A model generated the notes under the pieces. That model ran no database searches. It saw nothing but the letters and a program-made list of their open reading frames with translations, and had not been told where the DNA came from. From contig NZ_JADMJN010000003.1 of NCBI RefSeq assembly GCF_018780565.1, positions 248,001 through 312,000 on the forward strand: a DNA stretch of 64,000 bases. The letters run 5' to 3'. The position numbers and the translations under genes were made by a program. Origin of the DNA: Rhodoferax sp. Lineage in GTDB: Bacteria > Pseudomonadota > Gammaproteobacteria > Burkholderiales > Burkholderiaceae_C. Numbering within the stretch: the first letter of the stretch is position 1; every line of letters starts with the position of its first letter. Positions 1 to 8,274 of this stretch are shown here, in pieces.

Positions 1-44
1 GTGGGCGGGTTTTCGGATTGGGGTTGCATGTTTGCGTGTGCCGC

Positions 45-833
45 CTAGATGTACTTGACCACCAGGGAAGCAGCCTCGATCAATAGTAGTACCAAAAACA
101 GCCGGACTGCACCGGGCTGCACGGCATCCGCGCTGGTCACGGGGCGTGCTTCCAGGCTGGCGGCCATGGGTACCACAGCCACCGCCATGCTGAAGAAAAT
201 GGTTTTGAGGCCAAAGCCCAGCGTGACTGCCAGATCGAACACGTGGCCCACTGTGCGTGTGTAACCAGGCAAGCCCCAGGGCGACAGGCCGTAGACCGTG
301 AGGTAGGCCAGCACCAATGCGATCACACTGCTGACCAGGGCAAGCGTTATCACCGAGAAAGCACTGGCCATGACACGGGGCATCAGTTCGTTGCGCATGT
401 GGGTCAGACTCAGGGATGGCATGTCCACGGCGTGGGCGCTGCCTGTGCTGGCCGCGCTGAACGTCAGTCCGGCGCGCAGCGCCACAAACATGGCGGCCGA
501 CAGCGGTATCAGCTCAAGCACCAGCACGCGCACCACCATCTCCAGCGCATATTGCGAGAGGCCGTAGCTCAGGGCTGTCACGACCACGATGCGAATCAGC
601 ACCAGGCTCAGTAGCGTTGTCATGGCTGTGAACCAGGGCAACACTTGCCAGGTGCTGACGTAAATATATTTGGAACTGGTGGCGCGGTTCGCCCGGTTAT
701 AGGTCGATGGCGATAGCCCGATGACCAGCACCATGGCACCAAACCGAAGCATATGCCACCAACTGGCGATACCCCGCAACAAGGCTGTGCTCCATACGGC
801 AGGAACAAGGTGCAGGGACGAGCGTGTGGACAT
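45..833 (-). CDS. MlaE-like ABC transporter permease (lipid transport type)
   Basis: The 262-residue protein is hydrophobic, with about five or six membrane segments. It carries an ELIP..A..VALRAG stretch near residues 107-122, in the place where MlaE permeases have ELGP..TALLVAGR.G. MlaE proteins form the membrane part of ABC systems that move phospholipids between inner and outer membrane. The length fits the family. No ATPase or MCE-domain partner is visible, because the gene lies at the left edge and any downstream partner would be outside the window. The match is distant: the glycines of the MlaE core are only partly kept and the N-terminal 50 residues are unlike it. A divergent paralogue is therefore more likely than the housekeeping MlaE. 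The substrate cannot be told from sequence. Confidence 0.6.
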   Translation of the reverse strand: MSTRSSLHLVPAVWSTALLRGIASWWHMLRFGAMVLVIGLSPSTYNRANRATSSKYIYVSTWQVLPWFTAMTTLLSLVLIRIVVVTALSYGLSQYALEMVVRVLVLELIPLSAAMFVALRAGLTFSAASTGSAHAVDMPSLSLTHMRNELMPRVMASAFSVITLALVSSVIALVLAYLTVYGLSPWGLPGYTRTVGHVFDLAVTLGFGLKTIFFSMAVAVVPMAASLEARPVTSADAVQPGAVRLFLVLLLIEAASLVVKYI

Positions 834-990
834 GGGCGGATGATAGCGGGGTGCTGGAAAAACCCTTTGTCATCGCGCATGCCTTTTCATTTCCGTGCTT
901 TTTTCACACCTCAGGCCGCTGATGTGATTTAGCGCACATGCACTGTGACGATGATGGGCTTAGACTGAATCTCTGCTGAAGGGAGCCATC

Positions 991-1167
991 ATGCAACAGT
1001 TAAAAATCGCCGAGAAGCCGCCAACGCTGAACGCGGAATTGATGCGTTTCTTTATCCAGCGCCTGATCACGTGGGGCGCCGAAAGCCCGCCACCCAAGCC
1101 GTTCAACGCGGACCGGTTTGATGATTGCGACTTGGACCAACGGGTTCGCCAATCGGGTGAGTGGTAG
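991..1167 (+). CDS. small hypothetical protein, 58 aa
   Basis: A short open frame begins with ATG nine bases after a good ribosome binding site (AAGGGAG at 980-986) and encodes 58 residues. The product is hydrophilic and partly acidic at its C-terminus, with a proline-rich middle (ESPPPKPF). It has no signal peptide or membrane segment. The ribosome site and protein-like composition suggest a real gene, but I do not recognise a family. It ends 69 bases before the LexA box of imuA and points the same way, though the box shows that imuA has its own promoter. Function unknown. Confidence 0.5.
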   Translation: MQQLKIAEKPPTLNAELMRFFIQRLITWGAESPPPKPFNADRFDDCDLDQRVRQSGEW

Positions 1168-1236
1168 TCCATATTTACTCTCAAGCGTTTTCTCGCGTCA
1201 TTTTCAGCTTGGCTGCAATGCAGCGAAAAGCATATA

Positions 1237-1252
1237 CTGTACATATTTACAG
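1237..1252 (+). promoter_or_regulatory. LexA (SOS) box upstream of imuA
   Basis: A perfect CTGT-N8-ACAG palindrome, the LexA consensus of beta- and gammaproteobacteria, lies 29 bases before the imuA start and is flanked by AT-rich TATA / TAT. It closely resembles the box before dnaE2 at 12712-12727. It would repress imuA-imuB until DNA damage triggers RecA-stimulated LexA cleavage. Confidence 0.92.
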
Positions 1253-1281
1253 TATTATTTCTTTCGCCTTGTCGGCTCTCC

Positions 1282-2028
1282 ATGTCAGCGTTGTTGTCTC
1301 TTTTTCCAGCTGCCGGTGCGCCAGCCGTTTGGCGTGCCGATGAATTAGCACATCCATCGGGTGCGGTGCTGGCCACGGGGTATGCGCTGTTGGACAGCCA
1401 GCTGCCCGGTGGGGGTTGGTCGATGGGGTCCATGGTGGAAATCCTGCAGGCCCAAGCGGGTCAGAACGAATGGCGATTGCTTTTGCCTGCCTTGAGGCGC
1501 TCCGCTGCCGGCCCTGTGGTGCTGGTAGGCGCACCTCACGTGCCGTTCGGACCGGGGTTGGCGGCTCAGGGTTTTGATGCGCAGCGTCTGTTGTGCGTTG
1601 ACGTGCAAGCACCTGCAGCACGCTTGTGGGCGACTGAACAGGCGTTGCGCTGTTCGGCGGTATTCATCGTGCTGGTCTGGTTGCCCCAGGTGCGTGCCGA
1701 GCCTTTGCGTCGCTTGCAAATGGCCGCCCATGAGCACGGCAAGCTTTTGTTTGTGATGCGCCCGGCCCAGGCCAGGGATGAGTCCTCGCCAGCCGTTTTG
1801 CGCTTGCTGGTGGCCAGTCCGACCACAACCGACGAGCCTGTGCCCTTGGACGCCTTGTGTCTGCAGGTGCTCAAGCGGCGCGGTCCGCCGCTGTTGCAAG
1901 CCCTGGCCTTGCCGGCCCGCAGTGGGCGCCTGGGCGCCCTGTTGGCGCTGAAGGAACAGGGCGAGACGGGCAGGCATGACATCGGGAGACGTGATGCATT
2001 GGATCGCCTTGCAGCCGCAGCCCGATGA
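1282..2028 (+). CDS. imuA: ImuA, SOS mutasome RecA-like accessory protein
   Basis: A 248-residue RecA/SulA-like protein that takes part in damage-induced mutagenesis together with ImuB and DnaE2. The family core is visible: an ATGYALLDSQLPGGGW segment near residues 31-46, followed by GSMVEIL and later beta-strand segments typical of the RecA fold. There is no intact Walker A lysine motif, as is usual in ImuA. The gene has a perfect LexA box 29 bases upstream and overlaps imuB, so the two are co-transcribed and co-translated. In most bacteria dnaE2 follows imuB directly; here it lies 9.4 kb away. No clear Shine-Dalgarno precedes the ATG. Confidence 0.9.
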   Translation: MSALLSLFPAAGAPAVWRADELAHPSGAVLATGYALLDSQLPGGGWSMGSMVEILQAQAGQNEWRLLLPALRRSAAGPVVLVGAPHVPFGPGLAAQGFDAQRLLCVDVQAPAARLWATEQALRCSAVFIVLVWLPQVRAEPLRRLQMAAHEHGKLLFVMRPAQARDESSPAVLRLLVASPTTTDEPVPLDALCLQVLKRRGPPLLQALALPARSGRLGALLALKEQGETGRHDIGRRDALDRLAAAAR

Positions 2029-3307
2029 AGGGGGCGATGCCCTGGCGGTTTTGGGATGGTGGGCCCTGCAGTTCAGTCCCAAGGTGGCGCGCCTTGAAGA
2101 TGTGCTGGTGCTGGAGGTATCTGGCAGTGAACGTCTGTGGGGTGGTCGCCCCCGGCTTCTTAGTCAAATAATTGAGTCAGATAAGCCAGTCGCCCTTTCC
2201 AAATATGCACAAGGCGCTACGTCTTTGATAGCAATGGCGCGTCTTCACGCGGCAGGGCTTGCGCGCACTGTCCCGGACAAGCTGCCGCTGGCTGCATTGG
2301 CTGCAGCCCGCCCTCATCTGGCCACCTTGCAAAAAATAGGTTGTTCGTACTGGGGTGAGTTGCGCGCGTTGCCGCGTGGCGGTGTGGCACGGCGCTTTGG
2401 CGCACCTTTGCTGGCTGCCCTGGACCGTGCCTATGGCGAGACACCCGATATCTATCCCTGGCTGCGTGTGCCAGAGGTATTTGATGCCACGCTGGAGCTG
2501 GATGCTCAGGTTGAGTCTGCCCCCGCGCTGCTGTTCGTTGCGCGCCGTTTGCTGGGCTCATTGCAGGCCTGGCTGCAGGCGCAACACCGCGGTGTTTTGG
2601 CGTTTGAATTGATATGGACCATGGACGCGCGGCGTGATACGGCCACCGAGGGCCAGTTGGTGGTGCGCACGGCCGAGCCCACGCGCGACATGGCGCACCT
2701 GCAGCGTTTGCTGGGCGAACATCTGGCACGGGTCACTTTGTCGGCCCCGGCGCTCTACCTGCGTTTGCGCTCCCTGGAAACGCAAGCATTGCAGGACAGA
2801 AGTGCCAGTTGGTTGCCCGATGCGCAGCAGACGGGCGACAGCCTGCAGCAATTGCTGGAGCGCTTGAGTGCGCGCCTGGGCTCGCAGCAGGTACTGCACT
2901 GCCAGACACGGGCAGACCATCGGCCGGAACGGATGCAGGCTTGGGCGCCTGCTGCATGTGCTGTGAAATTTATAGCTAATGATGCAAACAATACAAGGGC
3001 CGGAGGGCAAAAAAATACAAAAGAAGTGGGGCTTTATCCGACCTGGCTGCTGGCTGAGCCCCTGAAGCTGGCGGTGCGCCACAACAACCCGTTGTACCAG
3101 GGAGCGCTGACTTTGATCGCGGGTCCGCAGCGCATCGAAGCAGGCTGGTGGGGCGGCGGTGAGTGCGCCCTGCGTGACTATTTTCTGGCTTGCAGCGCGC
3201 AGGCGGGTTTGCTATGGATTTACCGGGAGCGCCTGGCAGGGCGGGATGATGCAGGGGGTGGCGCCGATGCAGAACCAGAGTGGTATTTGCACGGAATTTT
3301 TGCGTAG
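1994..3307 (+). CDS. imuB: ImuB, catalytically inactive Y-family polymerase homologue
   Basis: ImuB is the hub of the ImuA-ImuB-DnaE2 translesion complex. It is a Y-family polymerase relative without catalytic acids that bridges the beta clamp and DnaE2. Here the protein (437 aa) starts MHWIALQ, where active Y-family enzymes have the first metal-binding Asp, and has VLEVSGSERLWGG where they have the Asp-Glu pair. It is therefore inactive, as expected. The ATG at 1994 is preferred over 1976 because GGGAG lies five bases upstream; it overlaps imuA by 35 bases. Residues about 324-342 are encoded by an AT-rich segment (2964-3016) that looks like an inserted dispersed repeat. A strong hairpin follows the stop. 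Confidence 0.9.
   Translation: MHWIALQPQPDEGGDALAVLGWWALQFSPKVARLEDVLVLEVSGSERLWGGRPRLLSQIIESDKPVALSKYAQGATSLIAMARLHAAGLARTVPDKLPLAALAAARPHLATLQKIGCSYWGELRALPRGGVARRFGAPLLAALDRAYGETPDIYPWLRVPEVFDATLELDAQVESAPALLFVARRLLGSLQAWLQAQHRGVLAFELIWTMDARRDTATEGQLVVRTAEPTRDMAHLQRLLGEHLARVTLSAPALYLRLRSLETQALQDRSASWLPDAQQTGDSLQQLLERLSARLGSQQVLHCQTRADHRPERMQAWAPAACAVKFIANDANNTRAGGQKNTKEVGLYPTWLLAEPLKLAVRHNNPLYQGALTLIAGPQRIEAGWWGGGECALRDYFLACSAQAGLLWIYRERLAGRDDAGGGADAEPEWYLHGIFA
2964..3016 (+). repeat. AT-rich dispersed repeat-like segment inside imuB
   Basis: About 53 bases with the pattern GAAATTTATAGCTAATGAT ... AAGGGCCGGAGGGC followed by an A-run sit inside GC-rich coding sequence. They resemble the element at 34043-34099 (shared AGCTAAT.AT, AGGG.CC.GAGG) and short interspersed repeats I know from Comamonadaceae genomes. 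The reading frame stays open through the segment. The encoded residues (around VKFIANDANNTRAGGQK) fall just before the PTWLL motif, in a variable part of ImuB. Assignment is by eye. Confidence 0.45.
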
Positions 3308-3323
3308 CGGGATGCTGAAGCGC

Positions 3324-3349
3324 CCTGGAGCCCGTGCTTGGGCTCCAGG
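3324..3349. terminator. bidirectional hairpin between imuB and livM
   Basis: A perfect 10-bp stem (CCTGGAGCCC / GGGCTCCAGG) with a 6-base loop lies in the 50 bases between the convergent imuB and livM genes. There is only a weak T-run on either side, so termination may be partly factor-assisted. The position fits a shared terminator. Confidence 0.7.
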
Positions 3350-3357
3350 CATCTTAT

Positions 3358-4350
3358 TCAGGAATTTTGCTGCTTGCGGCGTCGTTCCAGATAAGCCTGC
3401 AACTCGCCCACCACGCCCTTGCGGAAAGCCAGCACGCACAGCACAAAAATCACGCCGATGATCACGGTCACCCAGGAGCCGACCTTGTCGGCCAGCAGAT
3501 TTTGCAGCGAAATCACAATGCCGGCACCAAATACCGGGCCAAAGAAGGTGCCTACGCCACCCAGCAGCGTCATCAGAATCACCTCGCCCGACATGGACCA
3601 GTGCACGTCGGACAGGGTTGCAAAGCCCATCACCAGTGTCTTGAGCGAACCCGCCAGACCCGCCAGCGTGGCAGACAGCACAAAGGCCAGCAGCTTGTAG
3701 CGGTCCACCTGGTAGCCGAGCGAAATGGCACGCGGCTCGTTCTCGCGGATCATTTTCAGCACCTGGCCAAAAGGCGAATTCACGATGCGTGAAATGGCCA
3801 GGAAGCAAGCCACGAACAAACCGACCACCAGGTAGTACATGGTGGTGTCCGACTCCAGGGAGATCAGGCCGAACAGCGCGCCGCGTGGCACGCCCTGCAA
3901 GCCGTCCTCACCGCCGGTAAAAGGCATTTGCAGACAGACAAAGTACACCATCTGCGCAATCGCCAGGGTGATCATGGCGAAATAGATGCCCTGGCGCCGG
4001 ATGGCCACCATGCCAACCACCAGACCGATTAGGCCCGAACCCAGGGCGCCAAACAGGATACCCAGTTCAGGCGTGAAATTCAGCACCTTGATCAGATGGC
4101 CGGTGATGTAAGCAGCGGCACCAAAAAACGCTGCGTGACCGAACGACAGCAGTCCGGTAAAGCCCAGCAGCAGGTTAAAGGCGCAGGCAAAGATGGCGAA
4201 GCACAGCAGCTTCATCACAAACACGGGGTAGAGCCCGAGCATGGGTGCCAGCAATGCCAGGATCAGCAGTGCGATATAGGTGATGCGAATGAGTTTGGCG
4301 GCTTGGGTCATCAGCTTGTCGTGGGTGCTGGGAGTAGTGATTGCGTTCAT
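3358..4350 (-). CDS. livM: branched-chain amino acid-type ABC permease LivM
   Basis: A 330-residue inner-membrane permease with about nine or ten hydrophobic segments and the LivM signature GLLSFGHAAFFG near residue 65. It pairs with LivH to form the channel of a high-affinity importer. It is the last gene of a minus-strand operon livG-livF-livK-livH-livM, starting three bases after the livH stop, and is followed by the hairpin at 3324-3349. The family imports Leu/Ile/Val, but many members carry amides, aromatic acids or other small organic molecules, so the substrate is not fixed by this sequence. Confidence 0.93.
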   Translation of the reverse strand: MNAITTPSTHDKLMTQAAKLIRITYIALLILALLAPMLGLYPVFVMKLLCFAIFACAFNLLLGFTGLLSFGHAAFFGAAAYITGHLIKVLNFTPELGILFGALGSGLIGLVVGMVAIRRQGIYFAMITLAIAQMVYFVCLQMPFTGGEDGLQGVPRGALFGLISLESDTTMYYLVVGLFVACFLAISRIVNSPFGQVLKMIRENEPRAISLGYQVDRYKLLAFVLSATLAGLAGSLKTLVMGFATLSDVHWSMSGEVILMTLLGGVGTFFGPVFGAGIVISLQNLLADKVGSWVTVIIGVIFVLCVLAFRKGVVGELQAYLERRRKQQNS

Positions 4351-4353
4351 GGC

Positions 4354-5238
4354 TCAGGCCTCCTTGCCAAACAGGCCCGCCGGGCGAATCATGAGCACGA
4401 TGACCATGATCACAAAGACCACGATGCTGGAGGCCTCGGGGTAGAAAACCCGCGTGAGACCTTCAATGATGCCCAGGCCGAGGCCGGTCAGGATGGAGCC
4501 CATGATGGAGCCCATGCCGCCGATCACCACCACGGCAAACACCACGATGATCAGGTTCGAGCCCATCAGCGGGTTGACCTGGATGATGGGCGCGGCCAGC
4601 ACTCCGGCCAGCGCGGCCAGGGCAGCCCCTGCACCATAGGTCAGCATGACCATCACCGGGACGTTGATGCCAAAGGCCTGCACCAGTGCGGCGTTTTCGG
4701 TGCCGGCGCGCAGGTAGGCGCCCAGTCGTGTGCGTTCAATCAGGTACCAGGTGCCCAGACATACGGCCAGTGATACCAGGACCACCCAGGCGCGGTAGTT
4801 CGGCAGGATCATGAAGCCCAGGTTGGTGGCGCCCGACAAGAGTTCGGGGACGTTGTAGGACTGGCCGGACACGCCATACAACTCGCGGAAAATGCCTTCT
4901 GCGATCAGTGCCAGGCCAAAGGTCAGCAGCAGGCCGTACAGCGGGTCGAGCTTATAAAGATGTTTCAGGAACAAGCGCTCGATGGCGACGCCGAGCGCGC
5001 CCACCAGCAGGGGTGCCAGCACCAGCGCAAACCAGTAGTTGATGCCGAATTGATCCATCATGATCCAGGCAGCAAATGCGCCCAGCATGTAGAGTGCACC
5101 GTGCGCAAAATTGACAATGCCCAGAAGACCAAAAATAACTGCCAGGCCCAGACTGAGCATGGCGTAAAAAGCGCCATTGACCAGGCCCAGCAGCAGCTGG
5201 CCCAGAAAAGCTTGATGGGGAATACCGAAAATTTCCAT
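4354..5238 (-). CDS. livH: branched-chain amino acid-type ABC permease LivH
   Basis: A 294-residue permease with about eight membrane segments and the conserved stretch GLAVIFGLLGIVNFAHGALYMLG (in part) near residues 32-54, typical of LivH. It forms a heterodimer with LivM. It follows livK after 76 bases and precedes livM by three bases, so the two permeases are translationally linked. No good Shine-Dalgarno is seen before ATG 5238; the start is supported by family alignment (MEIFGIP, then a hydrophobic helix). Confidence 0.93.
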   Translation of the reverse strand: MEIFGIPHQAFLGQLLLGLVNGAFYAMLSLGLAVIFGLLGIVNFAHGALYMLGAFAAWIMMDQFGINYWFALVLAPLLVGALGVAIERLFLKHLYKLDPLYGLLLTFGLALIAEGIFRELYGVSGQSYNVPELLSGATNLGFMILPNYRAWVVLVSLAVCLGTWYLIERTRLGAYLRAGTENAALVQAFGINVPVMVMLTYGAGAALAALAGVLAAPIIQVNPLMGSNLIIVVFAVVVIGGMGSIMGSILTGLGLGIIEGLTRVFYPEASSIVVFVIMVIVLMIRPAGLFGKEA

Positions 5239-5314
5239 GGAGGCCCGTCAGTTCATGCCTTGCGATGTGAAAAACGGCCGACCGCACATGCGATCAGCCG
5301 CTCTGGAGGTCAAT

Positions 5315-6508
5315 TTACTTTTTCAGCAAAGAGCATTTGGATTCGGCCACTGTGGTGAAGGCCTGCTCGCCAGGTACCTTGGCAATGGTCTTGTAGTAAT
5401 CCCAGGGGGTAATCGACTCCTTGGCCGACTTGACCTGGAACAGGTACATGTCGTGGATCATGCGGCCGTCAGCCCGGATTTGCCCCTTGTTGTAAAAGTC
5501 GTCAATCTTCATGCTTTTCAGGGTCGACATCACCTTGTCGGCATCGGTCGTACCGGCAGTCTGCACGGCTTTCAGGTAGGTGGTGGTCGCAGAGTAGTCT
5601 GCGGCCTGGATGCTGGAGGGCATGCGCTTGTATTTTTCGAAGAAACGCTTGGCAAACTTGCGTGAGGCATCGTCCTGATTCCAGTACCAGCTGTCCGCCA
5701 GTTGCAGGCCTTCGGTGTTGGCCAGGCCCAGGCTGTGCACGTCGTTGATGAACACCAGCAGACCCGCCACTTTCATGGTTTTGGTGATGCCGAATTCCTT
5801 GGCCGCCTTCATGGCGTTGGTGAAATCACCACCGGCGTTGGCCAGGCCCAGGATCTGGGCTTTACTGGACTGTGCCTGCAGCAGGAAGGAGGAGAAGTCG
5901 GACGCGTTCAGTGGATGGCGCACGGTGCCGGCAATGGTGCCGCCATTGGCCTTGACCACAGTGGAAGCATCGCCTTCCAGCGAATAGCCGAAGGCATAGT
6001 CAGCCGTCAGGAAGTACCAGCTCTTGTTGCCGGCCTTGACCAGTGCAGAGCCTGCCACCTTGGCCAGTGCCACGGTGTCATAAGCGTAGTGCACGCTGTA
6101 AGGCGTGCAGTCTTCATTGGACAGGCGCGCCGAACCGGCACCGATGGCGATGAAGGGACGCTTTTTCTCCGCCGTGACTTTGGACATGGCCAGCGCAGTG
6201 CCCGAGCTGGTGCCGCCGATCAGCATGGACAGGCCATCCTTGTCGATCCATTCGCGGGCTTTGGAGCTGGCCACGTCGGCCTTGTTCTGGTGGTCGGCAG
6301 TCAGCACTTCGATGGGGCGGTTCAGCACCTTGCCACCGAAATCCTGGGCGGCCCACTTGACCATTTCACCGCCGGCCGGGCCGTCGATGTCGGCATACAG
6401 GCTGGACATATCGGTGATGAAACCAATTTTCACCGGTCCGGTGTTTTGTGCAGATGCAGCGGCGCTAAAGCCAATGGCCAGTGCGGCGACGAGTGTGGTG
6501 AGTTTCAT
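5315..6508 (-). CDS. livK: periplasmic substrate-binding protein of the liv-type ABC importer
   Basis: A 397-residue periplasmic binding protein (type 1 fold, Peripla_BP_6 family). A clear Sec signal peptide covers residues 1-20, ending ASA, followed by VKIGFITDMSS, the first strand of the fold. The start at 6508 is chosen because AGGAG lies five bases upstream; an upstream in-frame ATG at 6580 would place 24 odd residues before the signal. It captures the ligand and delivers it to LivH-LivM. The TADHQNKADV and GGTSSGTAL segments belong to a subgroup not limited to branched-chain amino acids, so the ligand is uncertain. It sits mid-operon between livF and livH. Confidence 0.92.
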   Translation of the reverse strand: MKLTTLVAALAIGFSAAASAQNTGPVKIGFITDMSSLYADIDGPAGGEMVKWAAQDFGGKVLNRPIEVLTADHQNKADVASSKAREWIDKDGLSMLIGGTSSGTALAMSKVTAEKKRPFIAIGAGSARLSNEDCTPYSVHYAYDTVALAKVAGSALVKAGNKSWYFLTADYAFGYSLEGDASTVVKANGGTIAGTVRHPLNASDFSSFLLQAQSSKAQILGLANAGGDFTNAMKAAKEFGITKTMKVAGLLVFINDVHSLGLANTEGLQLADSWYWNQDDASRKFAKRFFEKYKRMPSSIQAADYSATTTYLKAVQTAGTTDADKVMSTLKSMKIDDFYNKGQIRADGRMIHDMYLFQVKSAKESITPWDYYKTIAKVPGEQAFTTVAESKCSLLKK

Positions 6509-6576
6509 GAAGTCTCCTATTGAGTGCGGGTCGAAAAACGGATGAAAATGTGAGATGGATGGCGGACGACGCTGCG

Positions 6577-7281
6577 TCAAACCCCCAGGTATTCCTGAAG
6601 CATGCCCATGTTTTCGGTCAGCTCGGCTTGAGCAAACTGCTTCACGATGGTGCCGTGTTCCATGACGTAAAAACGGTCGGCCAGTGGGGCTGCAAAGCGA
6701 AAGTTCTGCTCCACCAGGACAATGGTGTAGCCCTTGGCCTTGAGCGTCAAAATCATCTCGCCCAGTTTCTGCACGATGACAGGCGCCAGGCCCTCGGAAA
6801 TCTCATCGAGCAGCAACAAACGTGCGCCGGTGCGCAAAATGCGCGCCACGGCCAGCATCTGCTGCTCGCCGCCAGACAGCCGGGTGCCGGGACTTGATGC
6901 ACGCTCTTTCAGGTTGGGAAACATCTCGTAGATTTCGTCTACGCTCATGCCACCCGGTGCAATGGTGGGTGGCAGCATCAGGTTTTCCTCGGCGGTCAGG
7001 CTGGCGAAGATGCCACGTTCCTCGGGACAGTAGCCAACGCCCAGGTGGGCAATCCTGTGTGGCGCCAGTTTGACCGTCTCGGTGCCATTGATCTTGATGG
7101 AGCCTTTGCGCGCGCCGGTCAGGCCGACAATGGCGCGCATGGTCGTGGTGCGTCCGGCACCATTGCGTCCCAGCAGCGTGACCACTTCGCCCTGGTGCAC
7201 GGTCAGATTCACACCATGCAGGATGTGCGACTCGCCATACCAAGCATGCAGGTCTTCAATACGAAGGAGCTCGGCAGTCAT
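6577..7281 (-). CDS. livF: branched-chain amino acid-type ABC ATPase LivF, Walker A Lys replaced by Arg
   Basis: A 234-residue ATPase of the LivF type, with signature LSGGEQQ, Walker B LLLLDEISEGLAP and switch His region VLVEQN. It powers import with LivG. The Walker A reads GRNGAGRTTT: the usual invariant lysine is arginine (codon CGC on the minus strand near 7160). I have seen this variant in related Burkholderiales LivF proteins, so it may be a subfamily trait with ATP hydrolysis carried mainly by LivG, whose Walker A is normal. The ATG overlaps the livG stop (TGATG). The stop is 68 bases before livK. Confidence 0.92.
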   Translation of the reverse strand: MTAELLRIEDLHAWYGESHILHGVNLTVHQGEVVTLLGRNGAGRTTTMRAIVGLTGARKGSIKINGTETVKLAPHRIAHLGVGYCPEERGIFASLTAEENLMLPPTIAPGGMSVDEIYEMFPNLKERASSPGTRLSGGEQQMLAVARILRTGARLLLLDEISEGLAPVIVQKLGEMILTLKAKGYTIVLVEQNFRFAAPLADRFYVMEHGTIVKQFAQAELTENMGMLQEYLGV

Positions 7282-8054
7282 CAATGCGCTCCTTGCAATT
7301 CGGTATCGACGGTGCCCATATAGGCCTCGATCACCAGCGGATTTTTGGAAACCTCGGCATAAGGGCCGTCGGCAATGATGGCGCCGCGTTGCAGCACCGT
7401 GATGCGGTCGGCAATCTTGGAGACCACATTCATGTTGTGCTCGACCATCAGGATGGTGCGCCCGGCAGATACTTTTTTGATCAGCTGCGTGACGCGGTCC
7501 ACGTCTTCGTGCCCCATGCCTTGTGTGGGTTCGTCCAGCAGCATCAGTTCAGGCTCCAGCGCCAGCGTGGTGGCCAGTTCCAGGGCGCGTTTTCGGCCAT
7601 AGGGCAGATTCACGGTCAGCTCGTCGGCAAAGTCCTGCAAGTCAACCTCGGCGAGCAGTTGGCGGGCACGCTGGTGCAGATGAAACAGCGTGCTTTCCGC
7701 TTTCCAGAAATGAAACGAGGTGCCCAGATTGCGCTGCAAGGCAGCGCGCACGTTTTCAAGCACCGTCATGTGCGGAAATACGGCCGAAATCTGGAAGGAA
7801 CGGACAATGCCGCGCCGCGCAGTTTGCGCCGGTTTTTCGGTCGTGATGTCTACGCCATTGAAGGTAATGCTGCCTGAGGTGGGATGCAAAAACTTGGTCA
7901 GCAGGTTGAAGAAAGTGGTCTTGCCTGCACCGTTAGGACCAATCAGCGCGTGAATGTGGCCGCGCTGAACTTTCAGGTCGACCTGGTTGACGGCCACGAA
8001 TCCCTTGAATTCCTTGGTCAATCCACGCGTTTCAAGAATGAACTCCGCTGGCAA
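7281..8054 (-). CDS. livG: branched-chain amino acid-type ABC ATPase LivG
   Basis: First gene of the liv operon. The ATPase has Walker A GPNGAGKTTF, Walker B LMLLDEPTQGM and the LivG C-terminus (VIEAYMG). I place the start at a TTG (8054) with GGAGAG about five bases upstream, giving 257 residues, the usual length. A GTG at 8156 would add 34 residues unlike the family. The signature motif reads LPYGRKRALELA, where most LivG have LPYGQQRRLEIA. It is divergent from the fliB-like gene. Confidence 0.88.
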   Translation of the reverse strand: MPAEFILETRGLTKEFKGFVAVNQVDLKVQRGHIHALIGPNGAGKTTFFNLLTKFLHPTSGSITFNGVDITTEKPAQTARRGIVRSFQISAVFPHMTVLENVRAALQRNLGTSFHFWKAESTLFHLHQRARQLLAEVDLQDFADELTVNLPYGRKRALELATTLALEPELMLLDEPTQGMGHEDVDRVTQLIKKVSAGRTILMVEHNMNVVSKIADRITVLQRGAIIADGPYAEVSKNPLVIEAYMGTVDTELQGAH

Positions 8055-8124
8055 ATTACTCTCCGGTTGTGCATGTTGGGCTGACAGGCGTACACGCCCC
8101 CAGCAAGATGAGCGAATGCTAACG

Positions 8125-8139
8125 AGTTGCCTGGCAACT
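8125..8139. promoter_or_regulatory. 15-bp palindrome upstream of livG
   Basis: AGTTGCC-T-GGCAACT is a perfect hyphenated palindrome in the 220-base region between the divergent livG and fliB-like genes, about 71 bases before the TTG start of livG. It could be an operator for the importer operon. If livG started at the GTG at 8156 it would lie in coding sequence. No factor can be named. Confidence 0.35.
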
Positions 8140-8274
8140 TGTAAGGGGGTTAGCACTTAAGTAGTATTACTAGCCCTTTTTTATACGAGAAGGGGGGACT
8201 TTTTCTCTGCAATTCGTATGCAGCTATGCTGCTGGCAGCAACCCGCGCTTTAACCTCAAAAACACCCCGTCATC

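Noticed and set aside
2161..2240. TTGATAGC-containing segment in imuB, looked like another repeat copy
   Set aside because: The encoded residues (AQGATSLIAMARL) match the normal ImuB family sequence, so the DNA is ordinary coding sequence.
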